DNA of 64,000 nt from an uncultured Luteimonas sp. (GCA_938008415.1 CALLKI010000039.1:1-64000), one strand, 5' to 3'. Shown: positions 9,045-17,590, counted from the first letter of the stretch. Program-made: numbers and translations. The notes: generated from the sequence alone by a model not told the origin.

Positions 9045-9366
9045 CTTGCTACTCCTTGGAACAAATTGACAGTTGGATGGATGCACCGGCACCGCGGCGC
9101 GGCACCGGACTGTGTCGGCAAGGGGTAACGCGATCGATGGAGCGGATCTTCTGGATCGGCCGCAGGCGGCCCTGGAACCTTGCGATCTACCGCATCGGAG
9201 TCACGATGTACCGTGATCCCGCTTCGAACAGTAGGTGCACGATACCCTACTTTCGGTCCGAAATGTGAACGGGATGCCCCACGCGGCGGGAAAAATCCCG
9301 CGGACACCTGCCTGAATGGCACTTCCGGCCGGAACGGCCGCCGCCTGGCCCCGGCGCCATCCGGGC
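9045..9366 (-). promoter_or_regulatory. Leader and promoter region of the cold-shock gene
   Basis: 322 bp without a gene. The stretch next to csp would be its 5' leader. At 9230-9251 there is AGTAGG-N10-CCTACT, and directly joined to it at 9251-9263 is the perfect dyad TTTCGG-T-CCGAAA. A minus-strand -10-like TATCGT lies inside the first repeat, so both could be operators or RNA hairpins of the promoter. At 9286-9301 a further hairpin GCGGGA-AAAA-TCCCGC lies between this region and the GNAT gene. Confidence 0.45.
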
Positions 9367-9651
9367 TCAATGCGGATCCAGGATGTCCCCGAATTCACGG
9401 TGCCGTCCGAAATAAGCCTCCGCGTACGAACATCTCGGCACCACCCGCAACCCCTGCTCCCTGGCCCAGAGCGCGGCGGCCCGGACCAGCTGTCCCGCGA
9501 TGCCCCGGCCGGCGACCGCGGCCGGGACTTCCGTGTGGACGATCACCATCCGCCCGTCTTCCAGCATGTAGTCCAGCCGGCAGGCCCGGCCCTCGACCAC
9601 GGCCTCGAACTGGAGATGGTGCGGGAGGTGGCGGATCTCGACGGGGTCCAT
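9367..9651 (-). CDS. Small GNAT-type N-acetyltransferase (YjdJ-like)
   Basis: 94 residues, matching the short single-domain GNAT proteins of the YjdJ group. It has an N-terminal beta sheet containing LDYMLEDGRMVIVHTEVP and then the acetyl-CoA-binding loop AGRGIAGQLVRAA (about residues 46-58). It probably acetylates a small molecule or protein terminus. The ATG at 9651 is chosen because a GGAG lies seven bases upstream and the protein then has the family's usual length; a longer frame to 9726 has no such support. Confidence 0.82.
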   Translation of the reverse strand: MDPVEIRHLPHHLQFEAVVEGRACRLDYMLEDGRMVIVHTEVPAAVAGRGIAGQLVRAAALWAREQGLRVVPRCSYAEAYFGRHREFGDILDPH

Positions 9652-9713
9652 GGCGTGCTCCGGGCGCGTCGGGAACCCAGTGTATGCCGGCGGCATGGCC
9701 GCAGTGCGAAACC

Positions 9714-9734
9714 GTGACCGCCGCACCTTGTCAC
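9714..9734 (+). promoter_or_regulatory. Inverted repeat, distal possible enhancer site
   Basis: GTGAC-N11-GTCAC, centred about 108 bp upstream of the predicted sigma-54 transcription start at 9832 and 43 bp (about four helical turns) from a second repeat with the same half-sites. The position fits a binding site for a bacterial enhancer-binding protein. Confidence 0.4.
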
Positions 9735-9756
9735 CCGGCTGACCGGCACCCCGCGC

Positions 9757-9777
9757 AAGTGACCCTGCCTGTCACTT
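9757..9777 (+). promoter_or_regulatory. Inverted repeat, proximal possible enhancer site
   Basis: AAGTGAC-CCTGCCT-GTCACTT, a perfect 7-bp inverted repeat centred about 65 bp upstream of the predicted sigma-54 start. T residues run from 9776 to 9781, so the same sequence could act as a plus-strand terminator, although no plus-strand gene lies upstream. Confidence 0.45.
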
Positions 9778-9805
9778 TTTTCGAGACCGGCATCACGGTT
9801 CAGGC

Positions 9806-9821
9806 TGGCACGCAACATGCT
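9806..9821 (+). promoter_or_regulatory. Sigma-54 (-24/-12) promoter
   Basis: TGGCACG-CAAC-ATGCT matches the consensus TGGCACG-N4-TTGCW at every position but one, with GG at 9807-9808 and GC at 9819-9820 separated by the required ten bases. Transcription would start near 9832, 29 bp before the ATG of the small protein. Confidence 0.6.
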
Positions 9822-9860
9822 AGCAGGAACGGCAGACATGCATTCGTCCGGAGACAACCG

Positions 9861-10049
9861 ATGCCTGCGATCGATCCCGCCATTGCCCACGAGGCCATCT
9901 CCCGCCTGTTCGAGCTTTCGTACAACGGGGAACAGGACAACACGGAATTCGCGCAGCTCGACGCCCTGGTCTACGGGTACCTCGGGGAGACCTACCAGGT
10001 GACCGCGAACGACGCCGCCAGGGTGCGGGTCGTCGCGGCTTCCTCCTGA
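9861..10049 (+). CDS. Small hypothetical protein (62 residues)
   Basis: A 62-residue acidic, probably helical protein. Residues 14-46 (SRLFELSYNGEQDNTEFAQ, then LDALVYGYLGETYQVT) look protein-like. There is no signal peptide or membrane segment and I do not recognise a family. A GGAG lies eight bases before the ATG. An upstream open extension exists but is not needed. The gene sits 29 bp behind a good sigma-54 promoter with two inverted repeats upstream, so it is probably controlled by an enhancer-binding protein, for example in nitrogen limitation, motility or stress. That control is inference. Confidence 0.6.
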   Translation: MPAIDPAIAHEAISRLFELSYNGEQDNTEFAQLDALVYGYLGETYQVTANDAARVRVVAASS

Positions 10050-10061
10050 AGCCCCCGCCCG

Positions 10062-10679
10062 TCAGCCGGACGGGGACACCACGCGCGCGAGGAACGTGGT
10101 CGCGGCGCGCGGCTCCATCGCCACCGTGAACAGCATCCCGTAGAGCGCCCCCCACAGGTGGGCGCTGTGGTTGATGTTGCCGCCGCCGCGACGATCCATC
10201 CAGATCGTGTAGCCCAGGTACAGCGCGCCGAACACGAAGGCGGGGATCCCGACCGGGACCAGGAAGACATAGATCTTCGCCCACGGCGCCAGCAGGATGA
10301 AGGAAAACAGCACCGCCGATACCGCGCCGGAGGCGCCAAGGCTGCGGTAGCCCGGGTCACCGCGGTGGCGCAGGTACGTCGGCAGGATCGCGACCACGAT
10401 CGCCGACAGGTAGAAGCACAGGTAGCCGAAGGACCCGATGTAGCGGGCGAAGAACGGCTCGAGCTGGCTGCCGAAGAAGTACAGCGTGACCATGTTGAAC
10501 AGCAGGTGCATGCCGTCGGCATGGACGAAGCCGTGGGTCAGCAGCCGGTCGTACTGGCGGTGGCGCCGGATCGCGGGAGGCCACAGGATCAGGCGTTCGA
10601 GCAGCGCGCGGTCGGAGAACGCGCGCCATGACACCAACACGGTCACGCCGATCAGCAGCCAGGTGGCGATGGTTTCCAT
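10062..10679 (-). CDS. Rhomboid family intramembrane serine protease
   Basis: 205 residues with six predicted membrane helices. The catalytic dyad is visible as Ser117 in GASG (115-118) and His174 in SAHLWGALYG, and the HxxxN motif of helix 2 (H58, N62) is intact. It would cut transmembrane substrates within the inner membrane; the substrate is unknown. It is separated from the upstream POT transporter gene by only 15 bp on the same strand, so the two may share a transcript. Confidence 0.92.
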   Translation of the reverse strand: METIATWLLIGVTVLVSWRAFSDRALLERLILWPPAIRRHRQYDRLLTHGFVHADGMHLLFNMVTLYFFGSQLEPFFARYIGSFGYLCFYLSAIVVAILPTYLRHRGDPGYRSLGASGAVSAVLFSFILLAPWAKIYVFLVPVGIPAFVFGALYLGYTIWMDRRGGGNINHSAHLWGALYGMLFTVAMEPRAATTFLARVVSPSG

Positions 10680-10694
10680 GTCCTCCGCCCCGCC

Positions 10695-12320
10695 TCAGGC
10701 CACGGCCCGGTAGTTGTCCTGCATCGGATAGCGCCGCGCGTACAGCGCGAACGCCAGCGCCGCCAGGAACGCGAACCCGGCGAAGAAGAACATCAGGAAG
10801 GCGTTCTCGGTCCAGCCCTGCGCCTGGATCCAGCCGATCACCGCGGGGTCGCGGACGCCTGCGTTGGTGAGCAGGACCCAGAGTCCGCCGAAGGTACTGG
10901 TCAGGTACCAGAAGGCCATGATCACGCCCTTCATCGCCATCGGCGCCTGGCTGTAGGCGAACTCCAGCGCCGTGGCCGAGACCAGCACCTCGCCGAAGGT
11001 CAGCAGCAGGTAGGGCAGGATCTGCCAGGCCAGCGAGACCTCGGCGCCGCCATCCAGCCACAGCTGCAGCACGCCGGCGACGATCCAGGACACGCCCGAG
11101 AAGGCGATGCCCCACCCCATCCGCCGCAGCGGCGTCACCTGGAAGCCCATCCGGCGCAGCGCCGGGTACAGGACCAGGTTGTTGAACGGGATCAGCAGCA
11201 TCACCAGCAGCGGGTTCAGTGCCTGCATCTGGGTCGCATTGGTCACCAGCCAGCTCGGCCACCACCAGGCCTCGTGCGGGACCTTCATCGCCATGCCCTG
11301 GATCACCCAGGTGGAGGCCTTCTGGTCGAACAGCGACCAGAACGGCGTCACCAGCGCGAACACGATCAGGACGCGCAGCACCGCGCGGACGCCGTCGATC
11401 GCCGCGTCGGGATGCCGGCCGCGCGCGCGCTCGAGCTGGAGCGCGGTCCCGCAGCCGATGCCCGCGATCAGCACGCCGAGGGCAAGGCAGAAGGTGATCA
11501 CGAACCCCCAGGCCTGCGGCCACACCGGCAGGCCTGCCGCCGCCGACAGCGCCCACAGCAGCAGCATCGCCGCTGCCAGCACGATGGAAAGGCCGGCGAG
11601 GAGGCTGCCCGTGCCGGAGCCGTTACGCAGCAGGGCCGACTTCACGATCTCGAGGAACGAATCGGGGTCCGTGCCGCGCGAGGGCGGGACGTTTATGTAC
11701 CTGCCGCGCCCGAGCCAGAAGACCAGTGTGGCGATGAACATCAGGGCGCCCGGGATGCCGAACGCCCAGCGCGGCCCCCACGCATCCAGCACCCGCGGCA
11801 TCAGCAGCGAAGCGAAGAACGAACCGAAGTTGATGATCCAGTAGAACGCGTCGAAGACGACCTTGGCCTTGTCCTTGTTCGACTGGTCGAACTGGTCGCC
11901 GCAGAACGAGACCACCAGCGGCTTGATGCCGCCCGACCCCAGTGCGATCAGGAACAGGCCCGTGTAGAATCCCGCGCGGCTGCCCTCGAACATGGCCAGG
12001 CAGGCATGGCCCGCGCAGTAGACCAGCGAGAACCAGAGGATGGTGTTGTACTTGCCGAAGAAGCGGTCGGACAGCCATCCGCCCAGCAGCGGGAAGAAAT
12101 AGACGCCGATGACGAAGCTGTGGAACACCTCCTTCGCCATCGCCTCGCGCCCGCTGCCCTCGGGGAGGTACGACAGCAGCACCGAACCGATCAGGAACGG
12201 CACCAGGATGTTGCGCATCCCGTAGAAGCTGAAGCGCTCGCACGCCTCGTTGCCGATGATGTACCTGATCTGGCCGGGCATGCGGCCCTGCGCGGATGGC
12301 GACTGGACGGTCGTCGTCAT
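10695..12320 (-). CDS. POT family peptide:proton symporter
   Basis: 541 residues with 12-14 membrane helices of the proton-dependent oligopeptide transporter type (MFS). The family signature is present: the N-terminal NEACERFSFYGMRN segment (E-x-x-E-R-F-x-x-Y-G type) and, later, LGSGGIKPLVVSFCGDQF. It would import di- and tripeptides. The ATG at 12320 is chosen because it is followed directly by the family N-terminus. The divergently oriented M14 peptidase gene starts about 110 bp away, so peptide hydrolysis and uptake may be linked. Confidence 0.93.
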   Translation of the reverse strand: MTTTVQSPSAQGRMPGQIRYIIGNEACERFSFYGMRNILVPFLIGSVLLSYLPEGSGREAMAKEVFHSFVIGVYFFPLLGGWLSDRFFGKYNTILWFSLVYCAGHACLAMFEGSRAGFYTGLFLIALGSGGIKPLVVSFCGDQFDQSNKDKAKVVFDAFYWIINFGSFFASLLMPRVLDAWGPRWAFGIPGALMFIATLVFWLGRGRYINVPPSRGTDPDSFLEIVKSALLRNGSGTGSLLAGLSIVLAAAMLLLWALSAAAGLPVWPQAWGFVITFCLALGVLIAGIGCGTALQLERARGRHPDAAIDGVRAVLRVLIVFALVTPFWSLFDQKASTWVIQGMAMKVPHEAWWWPSWLVTNATQMQALNPLLVMLLIPFNNLVLYPALRRMGFQVTPLRRMGWGIAFSGVSWIVAGVLQLWLDGGAEVSLAWQILPYLLLTFGEVLVSATALEFAYSQAPMAMKGVIMAFWYLTSTFGGLWVLLTNAGVRDPAVIGWIQAQGWTENAFLMFFFAGFAFLAALAFALYARRYPMQDNYRAVA

Positions 12321-12427
12321 GGGCGGTCGGGTCTGGCTTTGGATGGAAAGGCGAAGGCTACCGCATCGCCCCCGCCGCCGTCGCCCGCGGCCGGGTTGCG
12401 GCATCATGTCCGCCCCCGCCTTCGCCC

Positions 12428-14212
12428 ATGCTCCCGACGATGCGACGACTGCTCCCCCTGCCCGTGCTTGCCTGCCTGCTCCTGGCCACTGCCGTTTCCG
12501 CGGCCGGGACCGGCCTGGTCACCCATGCCGAACGCACCGGCTTCACCGAGACCGGCCGCTACGACGAGGCCATCGCCCTGTGCGAAGCCTTCGCCGCCCG
12601 CTACCCGGACGCCGTGCGCTGCATCGGCTTCGGCACCACGCCCGAAGGCCGGCCGATGAAGGCGCTGGTGGCCTCGCGCAGCGGCGCGCTCACGCCGCAG
12701 GCCGCGCGCGAACGCGGCCTGCCCGTCCTGCTGGTCCAGGGCGGCATCCACGCCGGCGAGATCGACGGCAAGGACGCGGGCTTCCTCGCCCTGCGCCAGG
12801 TGCTCGAGGGCGAAGCCGCGCCCGGCGCGCTGGAGGAACTGGTCTGGATCTTCGTGCCGGTGTTCAACGTGGACGGGCACGAGCGGTTCGGCGCGTGGAA
12901 CCGCCCCAACCAGCGCGGCCCCAGGGAAATGGGCTGGCGCACGACCGCGCGCAACCACAACCTCAACCGCGACTACACCAAGGCGGATTCGCCGGAAATG
13001 CAGGCGATGCTGCGCCTGGTCGGGGAATGGGACCCGATCCTGTACGTGGACCTGCACGCCACCGACGGCGCCCGGTTCGAGCACGACGTCGCGATCCAGG
13101 TCGAGCCGCTGCATTCCGGCGACGAGGCGCTGCGCGAAACCGGCCGCCTCCTGCGCGACGGCGTGATCGCCGACCTCGCCGCGCAGGGCTCGCTGCCGCT
13201 GCCGTTCTACCCGTCGTTCGCGGACTACCGGGACCCGGCGTCCGGGTTCGAGGACGGCGTCTACCCGCCCCGTTTCTCGACCGGCTACTTCCCTCTCCGC
13301 AACCGGCTGACCATGCTGGTCGAGACGCATTCGTGGAAGGAATACCCGGAACGCGTGCGCATCACCCGCAACGCCATCGTGTCGCTGCTGGAGCGCACGG
13401 CGCGCGACGGGCGCGGCTGGATGGCGGTGGCACATGCGGCCGACGCGCGCGCGATGGCGCTGGCCGGCAAGCCGGTGCCGCTGTCGTACAGGGCGACGGA
13501 GGCGACGCGCATCGTGGATTTCCGCGGCTACGCCTACACCCGCACGCCCTCGGAGATTTCCGGCGCGCCGATGGTGCGCTACGACGAATCCACGCCACAG
13601 GTCTGGAAGGTACCGCTGCGCCACGAAGTGGTGCCGGACCTGGTGGCGGTCGCACCCGGCGCCGGCTACCTCGTGCCCGCCGCCTGGGCCGGGCCGGTCG
13701 GCGAGAAGCTGGCCCTGCACGGCATCGCCTTCCGGCGCATCGCCGCGGGAACGACCGCGTTGCAGGTGGAGGCCTTCCGCGCCGACAGGGCCACGTTCCC
13801 GCCCGCGCCGGTCGAGGGCCGCCAGCGACTGTCGCTGGAAGGCGCCTGGCACGGGGAAACGCACGTTCCGCGCGAGGGCGACCTGTTCGTGCCGATCGCC
13901 CAGCCGAACGCCCGGCTGGTGATGGCCCTGCTGGAACCGCAGGCGCCCGACTCGCTTGCCGCCTGGGGCTGGTTCAACAACCACTTCGAGCGCAAGGAAT
14001 ACATGGAGGCCTACGTCGCCGAGCAGGTCGCGCGGGAGATGCTCGCCACGGACCCGGCGCTGAAGGCGGAATTCGAACGCCGCCTGCGCGAGGATGCGGC
14101 TTTCGCCGCCGATCCGCGCGCGCGCCTGGAGTTCTTCCAGCGCCGCCATCCCTCGTGGGACGCCCGCTACAACCTCTACCCCGTATTCAGGCTCGAAGCC
14201 GTGCCGGAATGA
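12428..14212 (+). CDS. M14 family zinc carboxypeptidase, secreted
   Basis: 594 residues with a signal peptide (MRRLLPLPVLACLLLA, cleavage after AVSA). The M14 zinc ligands are His108, Glu111 (HAGE motif) and His210 (DLHATDG). The catalytic Glu is probably Glu299 in VETHSW. It should trim residues from peptides or cell-wall fragments in the periplasm or outside. The C-terminal 250 residues are an extra domain found in this bacterial subgroup. The first ATG at 12428 is given, but the one at 12440 starts exactly at the signal peptide and is equally likely. The stop overlaps an ATG that could open the next frame. Confidence 0.9.
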   Translation: MLPTMRRLLPLPVLACLLLATAVSAAGTGLVTHAERTGFTETGRYDEAIALCEAFAARYPDAVRCIGFGTTPEGRPMKALVASRSGALTPQAARERGLPVLLVQGGIHAGEIDGKDAGFLALRQVLEGEAAPGALEELVWIFVPVFNVDGHERFGAWNRPNQRGPREMGWRTTARNHNLNRDYTKADSPEMQAMLRLVGEWDPILYVDLHATDGARFEHDVAIQVEPLHSGDEALRETGRLLRDGVIADLAAQGSLPLPFYPSFADYRDPASGFEDGVYPPRFSTGYFPLRNRLTMLVETHSWKEYPERVRITRNAIVSLLERTARDGRGWMAVAHAADARAMALAGKPVPLSYRATEATRIVDFRGYAYTRTPSEISGAPMVRYDESTPQVWKVPLRHEVVPDLVAVAPGAGYLVPAAWAGPVGEKLALHGIAFRRIAAGTTALQVEAFRADRATFPPAPVEGRQRLSLEGAWHGETHVPREGDLFVPIAQPNARLVMALLEPQAPDSLAAWGWFNNHFERKEYMEAYVAEQVAREMLATDPALKAEFERRLREDAAFAADPRARLEFFQRRHPSWDARYNLYPVFRLEAVPE

Positions 14213-14280
14213 GCACTGGTCCCCTTGCAAAGCCCCCCGCCCCGGGGGACAGTGCGGGAAACATTCCGGGAAGCACCGCC

Positions 14281-14967
14281 ATGGCCTGCCGCCGCATTCT
14301 TCCTTTCCTGCCGGTCCTGGCCGCACTGGCGCTGGCCGCCTGCCAGCCCCGCGCCCCGGCCGCCGATCCGCCTGCCCCCGCCGCCCCGGACCTGCCGGAA
14401 ACGGCATCGGCGGATTTCCGCTGCGGCGACCTGCTGGTCGGCGCCGTCTTCGACAACGTCGCCGGCAACGTGACCCTGGACCTCGACACCCGCCGGCTGG
14501 TCCTGCCCCGGGCGGTTTCCGCCTCGGGCGCGCGCTATGCGGACGAGGCCGGCAACGAGTTCTGGAACAGGGGCGATGCCGCGATGCTGACGCTGGACGG
14601 CACGCCCATGCCCGACTGCACCGTCACCACCGAAGTGTCCCCCTGGGACGAGGCGCGCTCGCGCGGCGTGGTGTTCCGCGGGCTGGGCAACGAGCCGTTC
14701 TGGTCGCTGGAAGTCGGTCCCGGCGAAGCACCGGACATCCGGCTGGCCCTCGACGCGGGGGAGCGACCACTGTCCGTCGCCGGGGCGACGGCGCTGCCAG
14801 GCCGCGCCGGCTGGCGGGGCCTGGCCGACGACGGCAGCGAGGTGGAACTCCGCGTCAACCGTGGCGACTGCAGCGACGGCATGAGCGACAGGACCTACCC
14901 GGCCGGGATCGAGCTGCAGGTGGGGACCGAAACGTACACGGGCTGCGGCGCGTTCCTGGACGAATAG
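14281..14967 (+). CDS. Lipoprotein with MliC-like and COG3650-type domains
   Basis: 228 residues with signal peptide and lipobox LAAC (Cys21). Residues about 48-120 resemble MliC, the membrane-bound inhibitor of C-type lysozyme (FRCGDLLVGAVFDN ... LDLDTRRLVLPRA). The rest, from FRGLGNEPFWSLEV, is the COG3650-type membrane domain common in Gammaproteobacteria. It may protect peptidoglycan from lysozyme at the outer membrane. The ATG at 14281 is preferred (GGAAG upstream, starts at the signal peptide) over the ATG at 14209 that overlaps the M14 stop. It is probably co-transcribed with the M14 gene. Confidence 0.82.
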   Translation: MACRRILPFLPVLAALALAACQPRAPAADPPAPAAPDLPETASADFRCGDLLVGAVFDNVAGNVTLDLDTRRLVLPRAVSASGARYADEAGNEFWNRGDAAMLTLDGTPMPDCTVTTEVSPWDEARSRGVVFRGLGNEPFWSLEVGPGEAPDIRLALDAGERPLSVAGATALPGRAGWRGLADDGSEVELRVNRGDCSDGMSDRTYPAGIELQVGTETYTGCGAFLDE

Positions 14968-15087
14968 CCGGGGACCCGGTGGCGCGGCCGCCCGGATCGC
15001 GCCACGATACCGCCACGCCGGCCCTCGCTTCCAGCGGTGCCGGCTGACCGTGATTCCGTCACGGCCGTGGAGATGGGGGGAGTCAGC

Positions 15088-16179
15088 ATGGCCAAGGACT
15101 GGAAGCGGATTCTGGACGGCAAGGTCGCCGGGCTGTCCCGCGAGGAGCGGCTCCGCTTCTTCCGGTACGCCTACCGCAACACGGCCCCCAGCCGCACCGC
15201 CCTGACCTTCGGCATGCCGCTGCTGTTCGTGATCGGCTGGGCCCGGGACTACGCCATCTCCCCGGCACAGGCCCTGGAAACCCTGCCCAGGCGCCTGTGG
15301 CTGTTCGCGCTGCTCTCCGGCACCGCGATGGCGATGCGCGCCCGCCTGCCCTCCCTGTGGCGCGAAGTCGCCCTGGTGGTCTATGCCTGCATCTTCAGCT
15401 CAGGCATCGCGATGACCACGCTCACCGAGCCGGCACGCATCAGCCTGACCCACGTGGCGGCGGTGCTGACCACGATCATCATCCTGCCCTTCGCCCTGCA
15501 CCGGGCCACCGCGACCGCGGTGATCCTCGCGTTCTGCGGCCCGCTTTTCGTGATGCTGGCCGTCCTGCAGGCGGACATCACGATGTTCGTCGCCTACGGC
15601 TGCTTCGTGCTGGTCGGGGTCGTCATCGGCCTTGGTCACCGCCGCGTCTGGCTGGATACCGCCCTGGACGTCTTCCAGCTGCGCAAGCGCCTGCTGGCGC
15701 GCATCCACACCGACTCGCTGACCGGCCTGCTCAACCGCGAGGGCTGGGAAACGCAGGCCCCGCGCGCCTGCGAGCGGGCCAGGCGCGAGGGACGCCCGGT
15801 GGCCGTGATCTACCTCGACCTGGACCACTTCAAGCTGGCCAACGACACCCACGGCCACGCCGTGGGCGACCAGTTGCTGCGCATGGTGGCCGACGTGCTG
15901 CGTGGACATTGCCACGAAGGCGTGCCCGTCGCCCGCGTGGGCGGCGAGGAATTCCTGGTGCTGCTGCCCGGGGCGACCATGGACACCGCCTACGCCGTGG
16001 CCGAGCGCATCCGTGCCGCGGTGGCCGCGCTGCCCGGCCCGGTGGCCACCAGCATCAGTTGCGGCGTGGCCGCCTGCAGGCCCGACGAGCCGCTCGAACA
16101 GGCGGTGGAACGCGCGGACGCGGCGTTGCTCGAGGCCAAGCGCCACGGTCGCAACCTGGTGTTCCGTTCCGTGGCGTGA
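15088..16179 (+). CDS. Membrane-bound diguanylate cyclase (GGDEF)
   Basis: 363 residues: about six membrane helices over residues 35-190, a short linker, then a GGDEF domain with the active-site motif GGEEF at 285-289. It would make cyclic di-GMP from two GTP at the inner face of the membrane. The allosteric RxxD inhibition site expected five residues before GGEEF is absent (HEGV there), so product inhibition is probably lost. The start at 15088 is set by GGGGGAG six bases upstream; two more ATGs lie upstream in frame. Confidence 0.9.
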   Translation: MAKDWKRILDGKVAGLSREERLRFFRYAYRNTAPSRTALTFGMPLLFVIGWARDYAISPAQALETLPRRLWLFALLSGTAMAMRARLPSLWREVALVVYACIFSSGIAMTTLTEPARISLTHVAAVLTTIIILPFALHRATATAVILAFCGPLFVMLAVLQADITMFVAYGCFVLVGVVIGLGHRRVWLDTALDVFQLRKRLLARIHTDSLTGLLNREGWETQAPRACERARREGRPVAVIYLDLDHFKLANDTHGHAVGDQLLRMVADVLRGHCHEGVPVARVGGEEFLVLLPGATMDTAYAVAERIRAAVAALPGPVATSISCGVAACRPDEPLEQAVERADAALLEAKRHGRNLVFRSVA

Positions 16180-16283
16180 CCCGGGTGGCCGCATCCCCGG
16201 TACCGGCCAGCCGGAACGCCGGCGACCGTCGCAGGCGAAACCATCTGTTCCTCCCGCGGCGGTCCCGTTCCTAGAATCGCGCC

Positions 16284-17042
16284 ATGCCCCGCATCATGGT
16301 GTTCCAGCACGTTGCCGCCGAACCGCTCGGCACGCTCGACCCGCTCATCCGCCGGCGCGGACACCGCATCCGCTTCGTGAACTTCGAGCGCGATCCGGAC
16401 GCACAGCCCGACGTGGACCGCTACCAGGGACTCATCGTGCTCGGCGGCCCGATGAACGTCGAGGACCAGTCACTGCGCCCGCACCTGCGCACCGAACTGC
16501 GCGCGATCGAGCGCATGCTCGCCCTGGGCAGGCCGGTGCTGGGCATCTGCCTCGGCGCGCAGCTTCTGGCGCATGTGCTCGGCGCACCGGTGAAGCGCCA
16601 CCGGGAGCCGGAGATCGGCTGGTACCGGCTGCGCACCACCGGCGCCGGCCGCGCCGACCCGGTGCTGTCACCACTGGGCGAAGAGTCGCAGGTGTTCCAG
16701 TGGCACAGCCGGCACTTCGAGATCCCGGCCAGTGCCGTGCAGCTCGCCACCGGGGAAGTGTGCGAGCAGCAGGCCTTCCGCTGGGGCGACAAGGCCTACG
16801 GCTTCCAGTTCCACCTCGAGATGGACCAGCCGCTGATCGAACGTTGGCTGGCCAATCCCGCCTACCGGGCGGAACTCGAGATGCTGTCCGGCTCGCGAGA
16901 CGAGGCCGTGATCCGCACCGACACCCTGCTCCACATCGCGGCCATGCAGGCGCAGGCGGACGCGGTGTTCAACAATTTCCTCGACCTGGTCGGCCGCCCG
17001 AACCGGCGCATCGTCCTGCCTTCGCGCGAGTTCGGGACCTGA
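16284..17042 (+). CDS. Class I glutamine amidotransferase-like protein
   Basis: 252 residues, a stand-alone GATase1 domain of the GMP-synthase-like type. The nucleophile Cys89 lies in GICLGAQ, with His177 and Glu179 in FQFHLE. Such proteins release ammonia from glutamine or act as gamma-glutamyl peptidases; the acceptor is not visible here because no synthetase partner is adjacent. A 100 bp gap separates it from the GGDEF gene. Confidence 0.88.
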   Translation: MPRIMVFQHVAAEPLGTLDPLIRRRGHRIRFVNFERDPDAQPDVDRYQGLIVLGGPMNVEDQSLRPHLRTELRAIERMLALGRPVLGICLGAQLLAHVLGAPVKRHREPEIGWYRLRTTGAGRADPVLSPLGEESQVFQWHSRHFEIPASAVQLATGEVCEQQAFRWGDKAYGFQFHLEMDQPLIERWLANPAYRAELEMLSGSRDEAVIRTDTLLHIAAMQAQADAVFNNFLDLVGRPNRRIVLPSREFGT

Positions 17043-17057
17043 GCGCCGCGCCACGGC

Positions 17058-17477
17058 TCAGGCATTCGCGGCGCGCGGGGCACGCGAGGCACGCAGGCCG
17101 GACCAGCCCAGTTCGGCGAAGGCCAGTACCACCAGCGCCTGCGCGCAGACGAAGGCGATGCCCAGGGTTCCCGGCTTCCAGGTTCCCCCGAAGGCGACCC
17201 AGACGCTGCCCGCCACCCATGCGAGGTTGATCGCCACCACCACGGACATCGCCGGACCCGAAGGCGCGGGCTGGCGGGACAATGCGAGCAGCCAGAGCAC
17301 GAACGGGACCAGGACGATGCCCGCCCCGCGCAACAGCCCCGCGGGCAGGCCCAGCCAGGGCGAAAGGACGTCGGCTGCGGCAAGCAGCAGCACCGCGGTG
17401 GCGCCGCTGGCGAGCGCGTCCACGCACAGCAGGCGCGGCAGGAATCGGGGATGGGAGATCATCGTGCGAAGGTTCAT
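17058..17477 (-). CDS. Four-helix membrane protein, unknown function
   Basis: 139 residues with four clear membrane segments (about 22-40, 46-64, 77-95 and 103-122) and short ends, in the inner membrane. I do not recognise the family. It is divergent from the MmyB-type regulator, with 113 bp between the starts, and a palindrome lies in that gap, so it is a likely target of that regulator. Confidence 0.8.
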   Translation of the reverse strand: MNLRTMISHPRFLPRLLCVDALASGATAVLLLAAADVLSPWLGLPAGLLRGAGIVLVPFVLWLLALSRQPAPSGPAMSVVVAINLAWVAGSVWVAFGGTWKPGTLGIAFVCAQALVVLAFAELGWSGLRASRAPRAANA

Positions 17478-17538
17478 GGCCTGGCTCCTGTTGGTCCGGA
17501 ATGCCCCGCCATCTTCGGTGGCCCGCGTCGCCGGGGCG

Positions 17539-17555
17539 ATTACCTGGCACGTAAT
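17539..17555. promoter_or_regulatory. Palindrome between divergent genes, possible operator
   Basis: ATTAC-N7-GTAAT, a perfect 5-bp inverted repeat and one of the few AT-rich spots in the 113-bp divergent promoter region. Its centre is 44 bp before the regulator's start codon, which suits autoregulation by an XRE-type dimer. Confidence 0.45.
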
Positions 17556-17590
17556 GCCGCCCCGTCCCCCGGGCTGCTAAGGTGGCCGCC

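Noticed and set aside
15928..15954. Allosteric c-di-GMP inhibition site of the GGDEF protein
   Set aside because: The residues five before GGEEF are HEGV rather than RxxD, so no I-site is claimed.
17545..17560. Second sigma-54 promoter candidate (TGGCACG at 17545)
   Set aside because: The following GC is eight bases after GG rather than ten, so it does not fit the required spacing.
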